Source: Ifrita kowaldi
Taxonomy: Eukaryota > Chordata > Aves > Passeriformes > Cinclosomatidae
NCBI GenBank assembly: GCA_013398055.1
Contig: VZRS01005628.1
Coordinates: forward strand, 124,001-188,000
Reading direction: 5' to 3'
Length of the DNA stretch: 64,000 nt
A program made the position numbers and the translations under genes. Below, piece by piece: positions 1 to 11,200 of the stretch (positions within the stretch are counted from its first letter, which is position 1; the number at the start of each line of letters is the position of its first letter). The notes below the pieces were generated by a model. The model saw only the letters and a program-made list of their open reading frames with translations, ran no database searches and was not told the DNA's origin.

Positions 1-293
1 GGGAATTACTACTGACTAAAAATGCCAATTTTCCAGAGACCCTCTTGCTGTTGGGAAGGGCTGTTCTTTGGATGCAGTGTAGATATTTTCTGCTTGATGA
101 ACACATGGCTGGTGCTGCTCTCAGGATGGAAATGCTCATTTAGCAAGGGATATCATTTTGGAAGATGCTGTTGGTACCATGAAGCCCGTGCACCTCGACC
201 TGTCTCCATCACTGGCAGCCTGCTGGGGCTCGTGGCTTTTTGGGCAGTGCTGATGTGCAGATTTGTTTCTAAAAGCCTTTTTTCTATCCACAG

Positions 294-322
294 ATTGGTT
301 TCCATTTCAGTACCAAATTTAG
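294..322 (+). CDS. FYB2: Possible FYB2 micro-exon (upstream of the YDDV exon)
   Basis: A 29-nt segment is bounded by a good acceptor (tatccacag) and a good donor (gtaagc). Read as one nucleotide, nine codons (LVSISVPNL) and one nucleotide, it has no stop. Its outgoing phase matches the next exon if that exon starts at 1060, giving a continuous reading into AVSQEDNVYDDV. This rests only on splice-site quality and phase; a chance pairing of splice-like sites in an intron is a real alternative. Confidence 0.35.
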
Positions 323-1059
323 GTAAGCACATACCTGTACCTGACTCTGGGGAATTTGTGTGTGTTTGAAGAGGCAAATGTTTTGTACAATCAGCTTGGT
401 GCATCCTGCCTTTCTGAAAATCATGTAATGTGGCAGCAGTAGCTTTGAAGACTTGACAAAAATTTGTGCTTCACTCAAGCATGAAGATTTTGCTCATTTT
501 TGGGTGGTTTTGCTTTAAAGAAGAGCATTCCCCCTGCAGATCTGGATATATTCAGGAAGGTAACATGTGAAGCAGTCCGTGCTGAACCACTGCTCCCAGG
601 CTGGAGGTGGTGTGTGAGCCCGTGGCACTCTGGCAGCTCTCTGTAAGAGCTCTCTCTTTATTCCTGCCTGCTGGAGGGTCGAGTTCATCCTTTACATAAA
701 TGGGGTGGATACAACCTCAGCCTCGAGGATGTGCTGGAGTGAACACGCCCATGTCCTCGGGATGGGAGCCAGTGCAAAGCTGGGGCTTTGCTGCTGCTGC
801 TCCTGCTCCATCCATGGAGCTGGGTGGCCAAACCCACCCAGAAAACTGCCCACACACCCAACTCACCAACCCAGGCACCATTCCTTGTGCTGGACCTTTG
901 CTGGGTGTTGGGAGCCCTGAGGTTTCTTTTGCATTTCTTTGGCCCCTTTGGGTCAAGTGATGAGAGGAGCCCAAATTGTGCTCTGCAATACATTGTTTGG
1001 AGTAGCAGGCTCAAAATGACATCTCCTAATGATTTTCTTTCCTGCATTTTGATTGGCAG
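323..1059 (+). other. FYB2 intron
   Basis: No gene, repeat family or RNA was recognised. The open frames on both strands between about 690 and 1200 are Pro/Ser/Gly-rich products of GC-rich intronic sequence and have no recognisable domain. Confidence 0.5.
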
Positions 1060-1120
1060 CAGCTGTCTCCCAGGAGGACAACGTGTATGACGATGTCGAT
1101 GCGGGGCAGAGAGAGACCAG
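1060..1120 (+). CDS. FYB2: FYB2 exon A: YDDV tyrosine motif
   Basis: The exon encodes AVSQEDNVYDDVDAGQRET and ends with a split Arg codon before donor gtgagg. Three AG acceptors (ending at 1059, 1062 and 1073) are possible. I chose 1060 because its phase agrees with the candidate micro-exon. The Y-D-D-V core is the phosphotyrosine type of motif repeated in FYB-family adaptors. Confidence 0.7.
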
Positions 1121-4100
1121 GTGAGGAGAGTGCCCTGTCCTGGGGTTGTCCTCAGCCCAGGGAGATTTTCCTCTTGGCACAAACCTGTTCCTGGTACTGC
1201 AACCCACTGAGGATCATGAGCTGGTTGAGATTCAGTCCTCTGGAGACAGTCCAGGTGCCCTCCCTGTGTGTGTTTAATCTGGCAGGATGTTTCCTCGCTG
1301 TTACCCAGTTAGTGCCAGAGACGTGAAAAGGAGGGAGCAGCTCCCTGAAACACGTGAGAAATCAGATCTTTTTCCTAAGGAAGGAAAACTCAGTCTCCCA
1401 GACCCCATTATCAGCCCCATCCTGGCAGGCTCCTTGTCAGAAAAATTACTTTTAATAGGAACAGCATGTTCTGGTGTCTTGCTGCCAGATGATTGCGGTG
1501 GCTGCGCGTGCCGGTGTGAATCACAGCAAGTGTTTGCATTTCAGTGCAGGGTGTGGGGGAGATGGAGAAAAATCCCAGCTCTGTAGGTACAGAGCTCTGG
1601 GGAGGGGACAAGATCTGCTGGGAAAAACCTGAATTCCTGTGTGTCTGTTCCTCTCAGAGGGAAGGATGACAAGTACAAGGTCCGGATGCCAAAATTTCGG
1701 ATGGTGAGAGAGCACAAGGACAAAAGGAAAAGCATCGACGATGTGGAAAGGTCTTGATTTCCATTCTGTGTTCCCATTCTGTCTGACTTTGTACACGTCT
1801 CTTGAGGGGTTTCAGGAGTGAGATGTCCCTGGTTGCACAGACATTTTGTGTTGGCTGCTACCCCAGGGTCCTTTTGCTTTGAAGCCAGATTTCAGGAATC
1901 TTTGCAGAAAATATCTCAAGGGTGAAACAAACTCTTGGATCTGAACTGAGCACAAGAGGGGGACACCCAGAGGCCTTATACTGAACTCTGAGACAAAAAG
2001 CTGTTACTTGCTGTATATTTGGCTCCTTTTTGCTATTTTAGTAGGTTTAGATTAGATTTTAGGAAGGAATTCCTCCCTGTGAGGGTGCTGAGGCCCTGGC
2101 ACAGCCTGCCCCAGAGAAGCTGTGGCTGCCCCATCCCTGGAAGTGTCCAAGGCCAGGTTGGACAGGGCTTGGAGCAACCTGGGATAGTGGAAGGTGTCCC
2201 TGCTCATAGCAGGGGGTGAAACCTTTATATGATTTTAAGATTCTATGATTTTGGCAAGAGCCTTGTATTTTAAAGTATTGATTGCATTGACTCTTGCTGT
2301 GCAATTTGTGCATAAAAGCAAAATTTTAAAAAATTTTCCTTTTTATTACCAGTGCTGCAAAAATTTGCATGGAAGTGGGAGATTTCCTTTCCCTTTTAGA
2401 TCACAAAAATGTGCATCACAACGACCTTTTTCATGACCCAATACCTGAGACTTCAAACAAATACAAAACAGAGACCCATTTTTCAGGTTCTCACCACAGA
2501 GTTCCTGCGTGGGGTTGCTCAGACACCACTGGTTGTGCTGTGCAAAGTCACAGGTACAACTTTATAGACCATCAGGGAGTCCATGCAATTCCATCCTTCC
2601 TTGGACATCACAGGTCCTGCAGGCTGAGACTGCCAAGGAGGAATCTCTTCACACCTTAAAAGTCCCTAATTTCAGCTCTTGTTTTGCCTCCTCTTTAATT
2701 TTAAGAGCATCAAAATGAGCCAAGGATGAATAATTTATTACAAATGGGTGGTTTGGTGTTTTTTTTGTTTGGTGTTTGTTTCCTGTCTTAGTTTTAAAAT
2801 GAATGCTACAGCTGTAATTCCATGTACCAGTAAGAGTGACATCCCCACATGCAGGGAATGCCCCATTCCCTTTAAGTGGGTTATAAGAACTTGTTTTCCA
2901 CTTCACAGTGCCACATAAATGTCTGCTTGGGGGACTTTCTCCTCCATGTGCTAAAAAACCCAAAGAAAATCTGGAGAGCTGTGTCCAACCCCACTTCCAT
3001 AAGTGACTCAGGATGAGAGTTATCTGGGGACCCTTTATTTCTGAATATAAATAAAACCAGAAGGAGACAGACTGCTGGGGGAAAAGCGAATTGTTGACTT
3101 CCATAAAAACGGGACTGATTTGAAACACTCAACAGAGAGTTTATTTGTTCCCACGCTGCTTACAGACCAAAAAAAAAAAGGAAATTTTCCCAAATGGAGA
3201 TACAAAATGGCTCAAGTTGTGCCTCAGTAAGAAATCAGAGTTGTCTGTTCATCCTTTTTTGAGAAATAGGGATGTGAACAGTGTGCTTTCCTCTCCCTTG
3301 CAGACAAAGCTGGAATTAGGCTCCGGGTTGCAGCTCCAGATGTGCCAGGGGTTATTTAAATGGAGCTCAGGAGTGCATGTGCATGTGAAGAGATATTTCT
3401 GTTTCTTCTTGCAGAAGTATCTTCAAATTCAAGAAGAGCAGTGAAGAAAAGAGCAAGAAGATGGAAAAAGAAGAGAAGTTCTTTAGAGAGACATTTATGG
3501 TGCGTGTCTTTGCAGCTGTGTCAGGGGAGGAAGGCAGCTCTGTGCCTTGCTCAAAAGACACAAGGTGCAGTGTTGTTGGTCCTCAGTAATGCTGGGAAAG
3601 TTGTCCCACTGACCTGTTGCCTTCTCCCCTAATCTGGGATTTCCAGAGGAGAGAAGCCGCTCCATGGTTTGCTTAGAACACAACTGGTGGAACCTTCTTG
3701 GTCCTCAGTAATGCTGGGAAAGTTGTCCCCACTGACCCGTTGCCTTCTCCCCTAATTTGGGATCTTCATCAGAGATGTTGCAGGGGTTTTTCTCCCTCCT
3801 TCTCCCCAAAGCCTCACAGCCCATCCTGAAACCTATCCCTTCCTCCCTCCCCAGTGCCCTCAGGGAGATTGCACAGAGCAATGACTGGTCCCTTCCTGTC
3901 CTGCAGTTCGAGAAGGAGATCCGTGTCCTCGCCAGGGCCACTGCCGAGCGCTCGGTGCCCAGCCAGAGGCGCGTTGACCTGCCGGTCACAGCTGGGGAAC
4001 AGCTGGACGTGATCGAGGCCGTGCAGGGCCACGCCGTCATCTGCCGCAACTCCCAGGGCAGATGTGAGTCTGCAGCCCAGCTCTGGGGTTGCAAATCCCC

Positions 4101-4228
4101 TCCCAAACCCAGCTTGTCCCTGGTGCTCAGCCACTCTGGCTGCGTTTGCTCAGTTTCAACTGATTCCCTTCCTTTTTCCTCTTCCCTCAGATGGGTACGT
4201 TCTAGTGGAGCACCTGAACTTCAGGTAA
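1060..4228 (+). CDS. FYB2: FYB2 3' coding part (ADAP/FYB-family adaptor, C-terminal hSH3 domain), five exons
   Basis: This is the C-terminal part of a FYN-binding-protein-family adaptor, a cytoplasmic scaffold in immune-receptor and integrin signalling. The exons are 1060-1120, 1658-1750, 3415-3499, 3907-4063 and 4191-4224/4228, joined in frame. The protein runs from an acidic NVYDDVDAG tyrosine motif (SH2-ligand type), through a basic segment (KYKVRMPKFRMVREHKDKRK), to a Lys/Glu-rich alpha-helical segment (SSEEKSKKMEKEEKFFRETF). It ends in a helically extended SH3-like fold: EKEIRVLARATAE, then LPVTAGEQLDVIEAVQG, then VICRNSQGRYGYVLVEHLNF. The CRN..G.YGYV signature is typical of the FYB1/FYB2/PRAM1 C-terminal domain. 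The choice of FYB2 over FYB1 is mainly synteny: it is convergent with PRKAA2, as in mammals. N-terminal exons lie left of the window. The reading frame is intact. Confidence 0.8.
1658..1750 (+). CDS. FYB2: FYB2 exon B: basic linker
   Basis: The acceptor is ttcctctcag. The 93-nt exon encodes GKDDKYKVRMPKFRM, then VREHKDKRKSIDDVE, with a split Arg codon at each end. The donor AAAG|gtcttg is poor after GT, but it is the only one that keeps the next exon in frame. A stronger donor-like site (ATG|gtgaga at 1704) lies inside the exon and would break the frame. Confidence 0.75.
1751..3414 (+). other. FYB2 intron with a CR1 fragment
   Basis: The intron between FYB2 exons B and C. It contains one CR1 3' end (2043-2252) and short A/T homopolymers near 2758 and 3169. 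Nothing else was recognised. Confidence 0.6.
2043..2252 (+). mobile_element. CR1 LINE fragment, 3' end, + orientation
   Basis: The segment runs from the 'ttaggaaggaattc..ccctgtgagg' part through 'agagaagctgtggctgcccc', 'gaagtgtccaaggccaggtt' and 'gggatagtggaaggtgtccc' to a terminal 'attctatgattt'. These are hallmarks of the avian CR1 3' end, as seen in the other copies in this window. It is a 5'-truncated, non-coding insertion in a FYB2 intron. Confidence 0.85.
3415..3499 (+). CDS. FYB2: FYB2 exon C: charged helix before the hSH3 domain
   Basis: The acceptor is tcttcttgcag and the donor gtgcgt. The 85-nt exon encodes a split Arg, then SIFKFKKSSEEKSKKM and EKEEKFFRETFM. The mixed Lys/Glu pattern matches the N-terminal helix that packs on the helically extended SH3 fold of FYB-family proteins. 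Confidence 0.8.
3541..3784 (+). repeat. Diverged 122-bp tandem duplication in a FYB2 intron
   Basis: Two adjacent units (about 3541-3662 and 3663-3784) align at an offset of 122 bp. The best-matching part is 'ttggtcctcagtaatgctgg' and the following 'gaaagttgtccc..actgacc.gttgccttctcccctaat' segment. The units differ by substitutions and small indels, so the duplication is not recent. It lies in the short intron between exons C and D. Confidence 0.75.
3907..4063 (+). CDS. FYB2: FYB2 exon D: core of the hSH3 domain
   Basis: The acceptor is cctgtcctgcag and the donor a strong gtgagt. The 157-nt exon encodes FEKEIRVLARATAERSVPS, a QRRVDLPVTAGEQLDVIEAV stretch and QGHAVICRNSQGR. The V.AGE.L.VI...... 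VICRN pattern aligns with the beta-strand core of the FYB1 C-terminal SH3-like domain. The exon is GC-rich compared with the flanking introns. Confidence 0.85.
4191..4228 (+). CDS. FYB2: FYB2 exon E: end of the hSH3 domain, possible stop codon
   Basis: The acceptor is cttccctcag. Joined to exon D it reads YGYVLVEHLNF, then AGG TAA. The frame therefore either ends here with a TAA at 4226-4228, or is spliced at TTCAG|gtaaac (donor at 4225) into a further 3' exon that I could not identify. FYB1 continues past this point with a short acidic tail, so a missing last exon cannot be excluded. Confidence 0.7.
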
Positions 4229-5215
4229 ACTCAGATTTTTTTTTTTATTTATGGTGATGCACATTTTCCTCTCTCTCCTGTGTGGAGATAGCTGGAGAAA
4301 CGTACTTAAAACTTCTGAAGGCAGGGGGAGTTAATGCAAACAGCCAGTATTAAATATCAAATATTAAATATTAAATAAGTATTTCCAGTTTTGCTCTGCT
4401 GCTGTACAAGTTTCCAGTCCAACTGCAGCTAAAAAAAGCCCCGTCCAGTCATGACTTGTATAAATTGGAGATTCCTGCCTTGCCTTCAGATGGGCCATAT
4501 TAATTCACATCTGCTGCAAACGTGGGCCGCTCAGTGTGCCTTGCCTTGCCAAAACACACCTTGAAATTCCCTGCTGCAACCTTTCCTTGCATGCTCATGC
4601 ATAATTCACACAAATGAGCCTCCTCTTACCCAGGTGGCCCTTGCTGGAAAAATTTCCTGTTCTTTTTCTTTGAGACAGACAGTACTAACTGCCCTGAGAG
4701 CTGCTCTCCCCCGGAGCATCCCTGAAGGTCTCTTTTGTGCTTCCTGCATCCATGACAGCCCACGCTGGTCAGCTGTGGAGTGGTGATGGGAATGTAAATA
4801 AAGCTGGGGTTTTTTACACCATTTAATGTGCAAGAGATGTTTCCTTCTCTTTTCCCCCCCCTGCCATTTAGAGCATGTCTTCACTGATTATTTATTTTCA
4901 GTGTTTCTCACTTTTTGGAGTACCCTGTTGGTCAGCTCTGAAACAGCCCTTACATTTCTGCATTTGCCTGAGGGAAAAAATAGTGCAGTTCAGTTGCTCC
5001 ACCTCTTTGCTGTCAGAATTGCAAGTTTTCCTAAAAGATTTGCTCTTTAAAAAGCAAACCATATAAATTCGAACTGGTTTTGGTCTTAAAAGTAGTGGGA
5101 GAAGTAGTACGTATCACCACTCTTGCTGTGTTAGATATATAAAACAGTGGAAAAGTTGACTCATTTCTCTGGGAAAAAAAAAAAAAAGGAAAGAAAAAGA
5201 GTAAATAAAGCACTC
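4229..5215 (+). other. Probable FYB2 3' UTR and downstream sequence
   Basis: If exon E is terminal, the 3' UTR starts here. AATAAA signals are present at 4797-4802 and 5204-5209. No open frame of interest was seen. If FYB2 has one more exon, it would lie in this stretch or beyond. Confidence 0.4.
4797..4802 (+). terminator. Candidate FYB2 polyadenylation signal (AATAAA)
   Basis: A canonical AATAAA about 570 bp past the candidate FYB2 stop is followed within about 15 bp by a T-run (ggggttttttac). Usage cannot be shown from sequence alone. Confidence 0.35.
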
Positions 5216-5234
5216 AGTCAAAATTTGCTTTATT
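5204..5234. terminator. Face-to-face polyadenylation signals between FYB2 and PRKAA2
   Basis: AATAAA on the + strand at 5204-5209 and AATAAA on the - strand (TTTATT at 5229-5234) are separated by 19 bp. A poly-A/G tract precedes the pair and a T-run follows it. This is a compact arrangement expected where two convergent genes end. It lies about 7.5 kb from the PRKAA2 stop, which agrees with the very long 3' UTR known for mammalian PRKAA2. Confidence 0.4.
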
Positions 5235-8200
5235 TTTTTAAGCTAACTTAGGTATCCCACATATGTAAAGGCCAACTCCTGGCTCCCAGGGGATCACAGC
5301 TACAGGGAGTTACCCAACAGTTGCCCCTGTGTTCAGGCTGCTCTGTCTCCACTGTGGGCCTGGAGGATGATTACTTCTTTTAAGAAAAATGCTCCTAAAT
5401 GTAGCAAGAGAAATATAAATTGCTAATGGCTTCTCCTCCATGTATTCTGTAGATACCTTTTCAAAAGCAAAAAAAAATGGGGATAAAGTTTTTACATGGC
5501 TTTGAAAGTAAAAAAACCCCTTAAATCTGACTGCAGTGTACAGCTTTTACCCCATGCCTGGCACATTTTAAGAGCCCATATCAGTTTTCTCATAAATATC
5601 CTAAAAATGTAAGATGTTTTAATTAGAAATTATTAAACGTTCCAGGCTTAAGAAAAATAAAAGTGCTGTTTGCCACAGGGCCATTTCAAAGCATAGGAGA
5701 CATCAGTAAAAAAACCAGAGCAAATATTTAACATTTACTTTTAAGTCTATACAGGCATTCTTATTTATTTTACCATGTGGTCACTATTAAGTGCATTGGC
5801 CTGCATCCATCCTTGCAGCAAAAAAAAAAGTAGAAATAAAGCACTCCCCTGTAAGCATGCGCAGCTTTGCAGCCCTGCCAGCCCAAATATTTGGATTTTC
5901 CTGGTGGAGATGGAGAGTTTGGGGAGCTGGAGTGCGTGTTTGGCTTTGGCACAGGCTGCAACATGCTCTGTGCCCTTCACCTCCATCCCTTTGCAGGGTT
6001 TCAGGCCCAGGGAAGTGCTGGAGATGGTTTCTCCACCTTTTTTTTTTTATTTTTTCTATGGTGCTGTTTAGGATTAATACCTTGAAGAAAACCCCCCCTT
6101 CCTCCACTCCTTCCTCATCCTCCTCCCTGGGCAGCGCTCCTTCACAAGTCATGAAGTCTATTCAACACCCCCTGTGTAAGCACTACGGGCAAATCCTGTA
6201 TTAGCCACATGTGCAAGCTCTCTTTTGCCTCCCAAGGAAGTTATTTAACAAGTTTTTCTTATTTTAAATGAAGGTTTTTTTTAGGAATCTCCCCCTGTAT
6301 CCTGTGACAGATGTGATCCGGCCCCGATCCCGCTGCGGTGACACACAGTCCTTGTGGGGCTGTGCCCCAAATCCCTGTGAAACACAAACTTCTGCACTGC
6401 CAGTGGCAGCTGATTTAATGCAAGGATGCCTTGCAATACCCTTAGAAATGGGTTTTTTTTTCCTCATGGACACATTCCAATGCATGCACAGAAGAAAAGA
6501 GCTTGCTATGGGCTGACTCCAGACAATGCAAAAATGCTTTAGATACAGCAACTTAGATTTCCTCAATTAAACCACAGGTTGGCTGTATTTAGGTCAAAAG
6601 ATTGGTCAGGAAATTAAACGCAACCATTCTTTTTTTCTTTTATATATAGACTCACTGGTACATCCTAACCACATCAAAACTTAAAACAATTCTCATCTGG
6701 GTGTTAAACCCTGTCCCTCCACGTTTCCCCTCAAAGGGGAAATAATCACGGCAACAGTTGTGAGGTGATGAGTCTGAGGGAGAACTGAAATTGTGTGAAA
6801 AGAGGATAGGATAGGGACAAATGTGGAGCACTCCCTGCAGCTGTGTGCCACATTTAACTGGATTTACATCCTCCTGCATCACAGGCACAGAGGAAACAGG
6901 TCCCCAGTTTTGTCCCCGACACTTCTTCTGCAGCAAAAGGTTATTTTTGCATGATGTCTTTAAAATGCTTCTCTCTCTTTACTCCTTGGTGTAAGGAGTC
7001 GAGATCTGAGTCAGCACATGTAAACACATGGGCCTGGCTCCTGGCACGGATTTTGGGTTGGGGAAGCTGTTTAAATTATTCATGTGGAAATTTTAACTCC
7101 CCTCCCTGCCCCTTTGGCCCCACCAAGCCCTGAGGGCATCCGTGGTCCCACAGTTGGAATGTGCAAGGATCTCCAGAGGGGAATTCCACCAGCCAACCCC
7201 AGCCTGCAGAAAAGGGACTGTGCAGTAAGGAAATTCGAAGGATTTGTTGTTTCTATCTCTTTTCGTCTCTGAGTTTATTAAAGTGCAAATGTCAACCATG
7301 GAGACAGCTATCACATGCAGTGCAGTACACCGAGAAACACTTTCCACACCATAAATGGAAGGAAAAAGGCTTCGTTGTGATTATCTAATGCACAAAGGAC
7401 AAAACTGAACCAGGGCTCTCTGCCCTTCCATAACAGAAAGTACTAAAGCCATGAATTGGAAAACAAAACCCCTCTCCAGGCCCTCAGTTGACAAAATAAG
7501 AAAATATCAAGAAGGACGGAGTGTTTATAGAGCTCAGGGTTTTGGTTTTTTTCCCTGAGCTTTATGTTACTGATATATTTGAAGGGATGCTTCTACTCAG
7601 AACTTTTTAAAGTTCAGGATCTTTTTTTGTAAAAATCATAAATACGTAATATTATAAATCATAAATACTCCTTAGAGTATAAATTTAAAAATTGCAGTGG
7701 ACAAGTCCAGTTCACCTCTCTCTCTCATAGAGCTGAGGTTTGTCTGCCCAAAGATGCTGGGCCACAGACACCACAGATTTCCTGGGATTCAGTTTTGCTT
7801 TGTACTCTAAAAGAAAAAAAAAAAAACAAAACAAATGCATTGAGGTACAAACCACGTGAGTATAACATGATACAGAACACATGAACATGCTTTCAGCAAC
7901 AAGAATAAATATTACCATGGCTACAGGATCTACTTCACAGCTTTGTGAGATGAGGATAAATAAACTATTTCCAAACTTGAAAAAAAACCCAAAAAAATCC
8001 AGAGATGAGTCTTACAAATAAACTTTGATTTTTAAATTAAGGCAGCTTCAGCAGGAACTTCAAGGCTTTTGTTGAAAACAGACTTGTTATAACACCAAAA
8101 GTGTACTCGTGCTTGCAGGTAGAGCTCTGACTCACAGTCCAGTTCTCCTAATTCTGACGATTGAAACGGGCAAAGATCTGTGCACCGAATACCAGGTGTG

Positions 8201-11200
8201 CTCTCTGCAAAAGTCAGTGTTCCATCAGTAGGTGTAACGTGGGAACTCTGAAATCCAGGTCGTCTCTCGGGCATGGGAGTGAGGTACCTCTGGCTGAATC
8301 GTTAACTCCATGGCCGGGAGGCAGACTGGGAGTTCAGAATTACAAGAAGCTGTTGCTTTTTTTTCTTAAGTGAATGATGAAGAAGGGATATATAAGGGGA
8401 GGGCTAAGGAAAGCACTAAATGAAAAGCCCATACCAAAGTAAGACCTTAAGAAAGGTGACTCCAGGAAGGTACATCATATGCCTGGAACAAAACCAGATC
8501 CTAAAACTTTCCAGGAAAGAAACAGCAGGAGCTCGAGCGGGGGTTGGTTTGGCTCATCCAGATGTGCGATTCTTCTTCCCTCTCTCCTCTCAGCTAATAA
8601 AAGGGTGAAGCCAAATAATTGCACAACAAATGGTACTTCAAGTATTTAGAAACACGGCCTGCATGTCTCAGTGGGGGGATTCTGCATGAGCTGGGGAAAT
8701 TGTGCACCTCGTGAAACAGAGCTGCCACTTCCAGCAGTCCCGACGCGCAGCGAAGGCACGAGTTCATGTCCTGCACACAGGTCCCTCTTCTCCTGCAGGG
8801 GTGCACGCTGACAGTAAAGAGGAGTGACATGAAAAGGGGTAGACAGAAGGGTTATTTTGTTCTAAACCTCATCTATTCCAACACGAACGCCACTATAATC
8901 ACACACAAAAACGCGCACACAACACACACTAACCAGCCGGCTCACGTTTTTACAGCACTGCCCGTGTATTCCCCTGTGCTTGTACACACCTCATGAAATG
9001 CTAAATGGGATACACAGCTGAAGATGCATTTCTGACCTGTTAAAGGGAAAAAAAATATCCTGCTGCCTTCACCAGCTCCAGCTCCTGAAAATAAACCTGC
9101 CCCAAACCCCATCGTCACCAAGGCTTTGGCCAGAGTGGGTGGAAGGGCAGAATTCTCACAGCTCCTGATGCCACTTTCTCCTCCCATCCCTGGCCAAGGC
9201 CATGCTGAGCCTGATGGGGTCAGCTAAGCTACTCATGGGCTTCACCTGAAAGAGGGTGTGTAAAAATAGCATCCCCTTTGTGCAGCTCCTCTCAGAGGCT
9301 GGGATTCGAGTGTGGTGGCAGTGGCCAGGGCACACACCTGCCCTGCTGGAAGAATAAAGCTGAGAGGCCAACGACAGGGGTGCCACCTCTATTTTATATA
9401 TATGCATGTATGCATATATAATATTTACATATCTACAGCTTCCAACAAGAACAGCACAAGGTATTTCTGAATTAACTCATCCAGGAGCTGGAGGTTGCTG
9501 TTGGAGCCTATCTGAACTCTTTATCCTTCGCGTTTTCTCTCTCTCCCCCTCTCAGGCTGAAGCAAAGTTTGGGTGAGTTTGTGGCTTGCAAAGCACAGCT
9601 GTCCAGTGGCTTCTGAAGAATTGCACTTGGAGTAATTCAAGTTTCTGTAGTTCAAATATTGTCTACCCTGCTTTTCCCGACGCTTGTGCATGTACCAGCA
9701 TAACTCAAAAAGAGCTGACCACAGTGCAACAGTGTGAAAGTTAAACTCTTCCTCTGGAAAATGGAACTGGAGGTCAGCAGCTCCTCTGCAGCTGGGGAAC
9801 AGAACACGGCCTGTCTGAAGGTAAAATAAATAATAAAAACAAGGGAAAGTCCTCAGAGTGTTTCAAAGCGCAGCACAGATTTGGGTAAGGCTGTGACGGA
9901 CCGTTCAATCCGCTGTGGTCACCGAGGAGGTGCCTCCACCAGTCCTGCTCCCTCCACTGCCTCTGCTGACCCTGAGCAGGGAAGTTGCTTCATCTCTTTG
10001 TGTCTGTCCATGTGGAAAGCTGAGTAACTCTGACTGCCTTCCAGGCAGGACTGGTTTTGCAGATCCACGTAGCAGTTAATGTTTGCACGGATCTGAGAAG
10101 ATGCCAAGTGCCACAAGGGGCTTATTCTACAGCCTAGAAATCCCACCCGCCTCCAGGAAGCAAATATTTCCTCCCAAGGGCATTTGCTGCTGCTTAATAC
10201 CATTAGTTCTGCTGGGGAGGAAATCCCAGAGGACAAGAGTCAATTTTTAAAAAGACATCAGTGCATCTACCTGCTCCTGAGCCCCAGACTGTCATACCCC
10301 TTACCAAGGAGGCTACAGGTGCTCCCAGGATTTGGAAGATGCTCAGCTGGGAGTGAAGATTTGAAAAGCCTTTAACATTTCAAATACATTTCACTCACTG
10401 CTGTTTCCTGGATGGGAATTAATGCCTGTCCCTACAGCTGCTCCTGCTCCTTTCCAGAGGGGTTTCTCTCCATCACCCAAAACCATTCAGGGCTCTTTGC
10501 TCGTGTCTCAGCCTCGATCCAAAAGCTGCTGAAGGGCTGGGTGCTGCTCAGCTTTTACTCTGGGGTGGGGTTTGGTTGTTTTGTTTTTTGCATGCAGGAG
10601 TTTGGATTCTCCATCCAAACTCACACCACAGCACTGGGGACACAAATCACCTGGCAGCCACCAGGCACAGCACCAAAGCCATCCTCCACCCCAGAGTATT
10701 TATTTGAAAATCATAAGATAATAAAAGGCTCATTACAAAACCTAGGAGCACTACAAATATTTCCAGTATTTCTTTTAAAAACAGAGCTGCTCTGCTGTGG
10801 GTTTACAGTCCAACCACTGCTGGGTTGGATTTAGTGTTCAAGAGCTTAACAACAAAACTGATTTTTTTCTTTTTTTTTTCTTTTTTTTTTTTGGAAGCTT
10901 TCTACTTTGTGCGACTTCTGGAAAAATTGGAGCTGTAAAGTCACGTTAGTGAGGATCCAAGCACAATCTGTAACAAAAGTAAGGCAATTCTGTGGTTCTT
11001 CTTAAAAAAAAAGGGACTTCAAGCTGAAAAGGTCCATTTAACTGCCAGTAGATGGCAAAAATATCCCGTGTTTGTCTTGATTACTTTAAATGATTAGTAA
11101 AAAAGGCTTAACGTGTTGTTCTCTTCCTCGCTTCTCATAGAAACTTGCAGAAAGTATAAATTAAAGTGCAACTGTACCAAAAAAACCCTAGGAAAAAACC

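Noticed and set aside
1060..4228. Assignment to FYB1 instead of FYB2
   Set aside because: Domain content alone would allow it, but the tail-to-tail arrangement with PRKAA2 fits FYB2. FYB1 lies on the same chromosome arm as PRKAA1 but not next to PRKAA2.
9393..9425. TATA/ATGC-rich tract considered as a promoter
   Set aside because: It is a simple imperfect repeat inside the probable PRKAA2 3' UTR, with no transcript start evidence.
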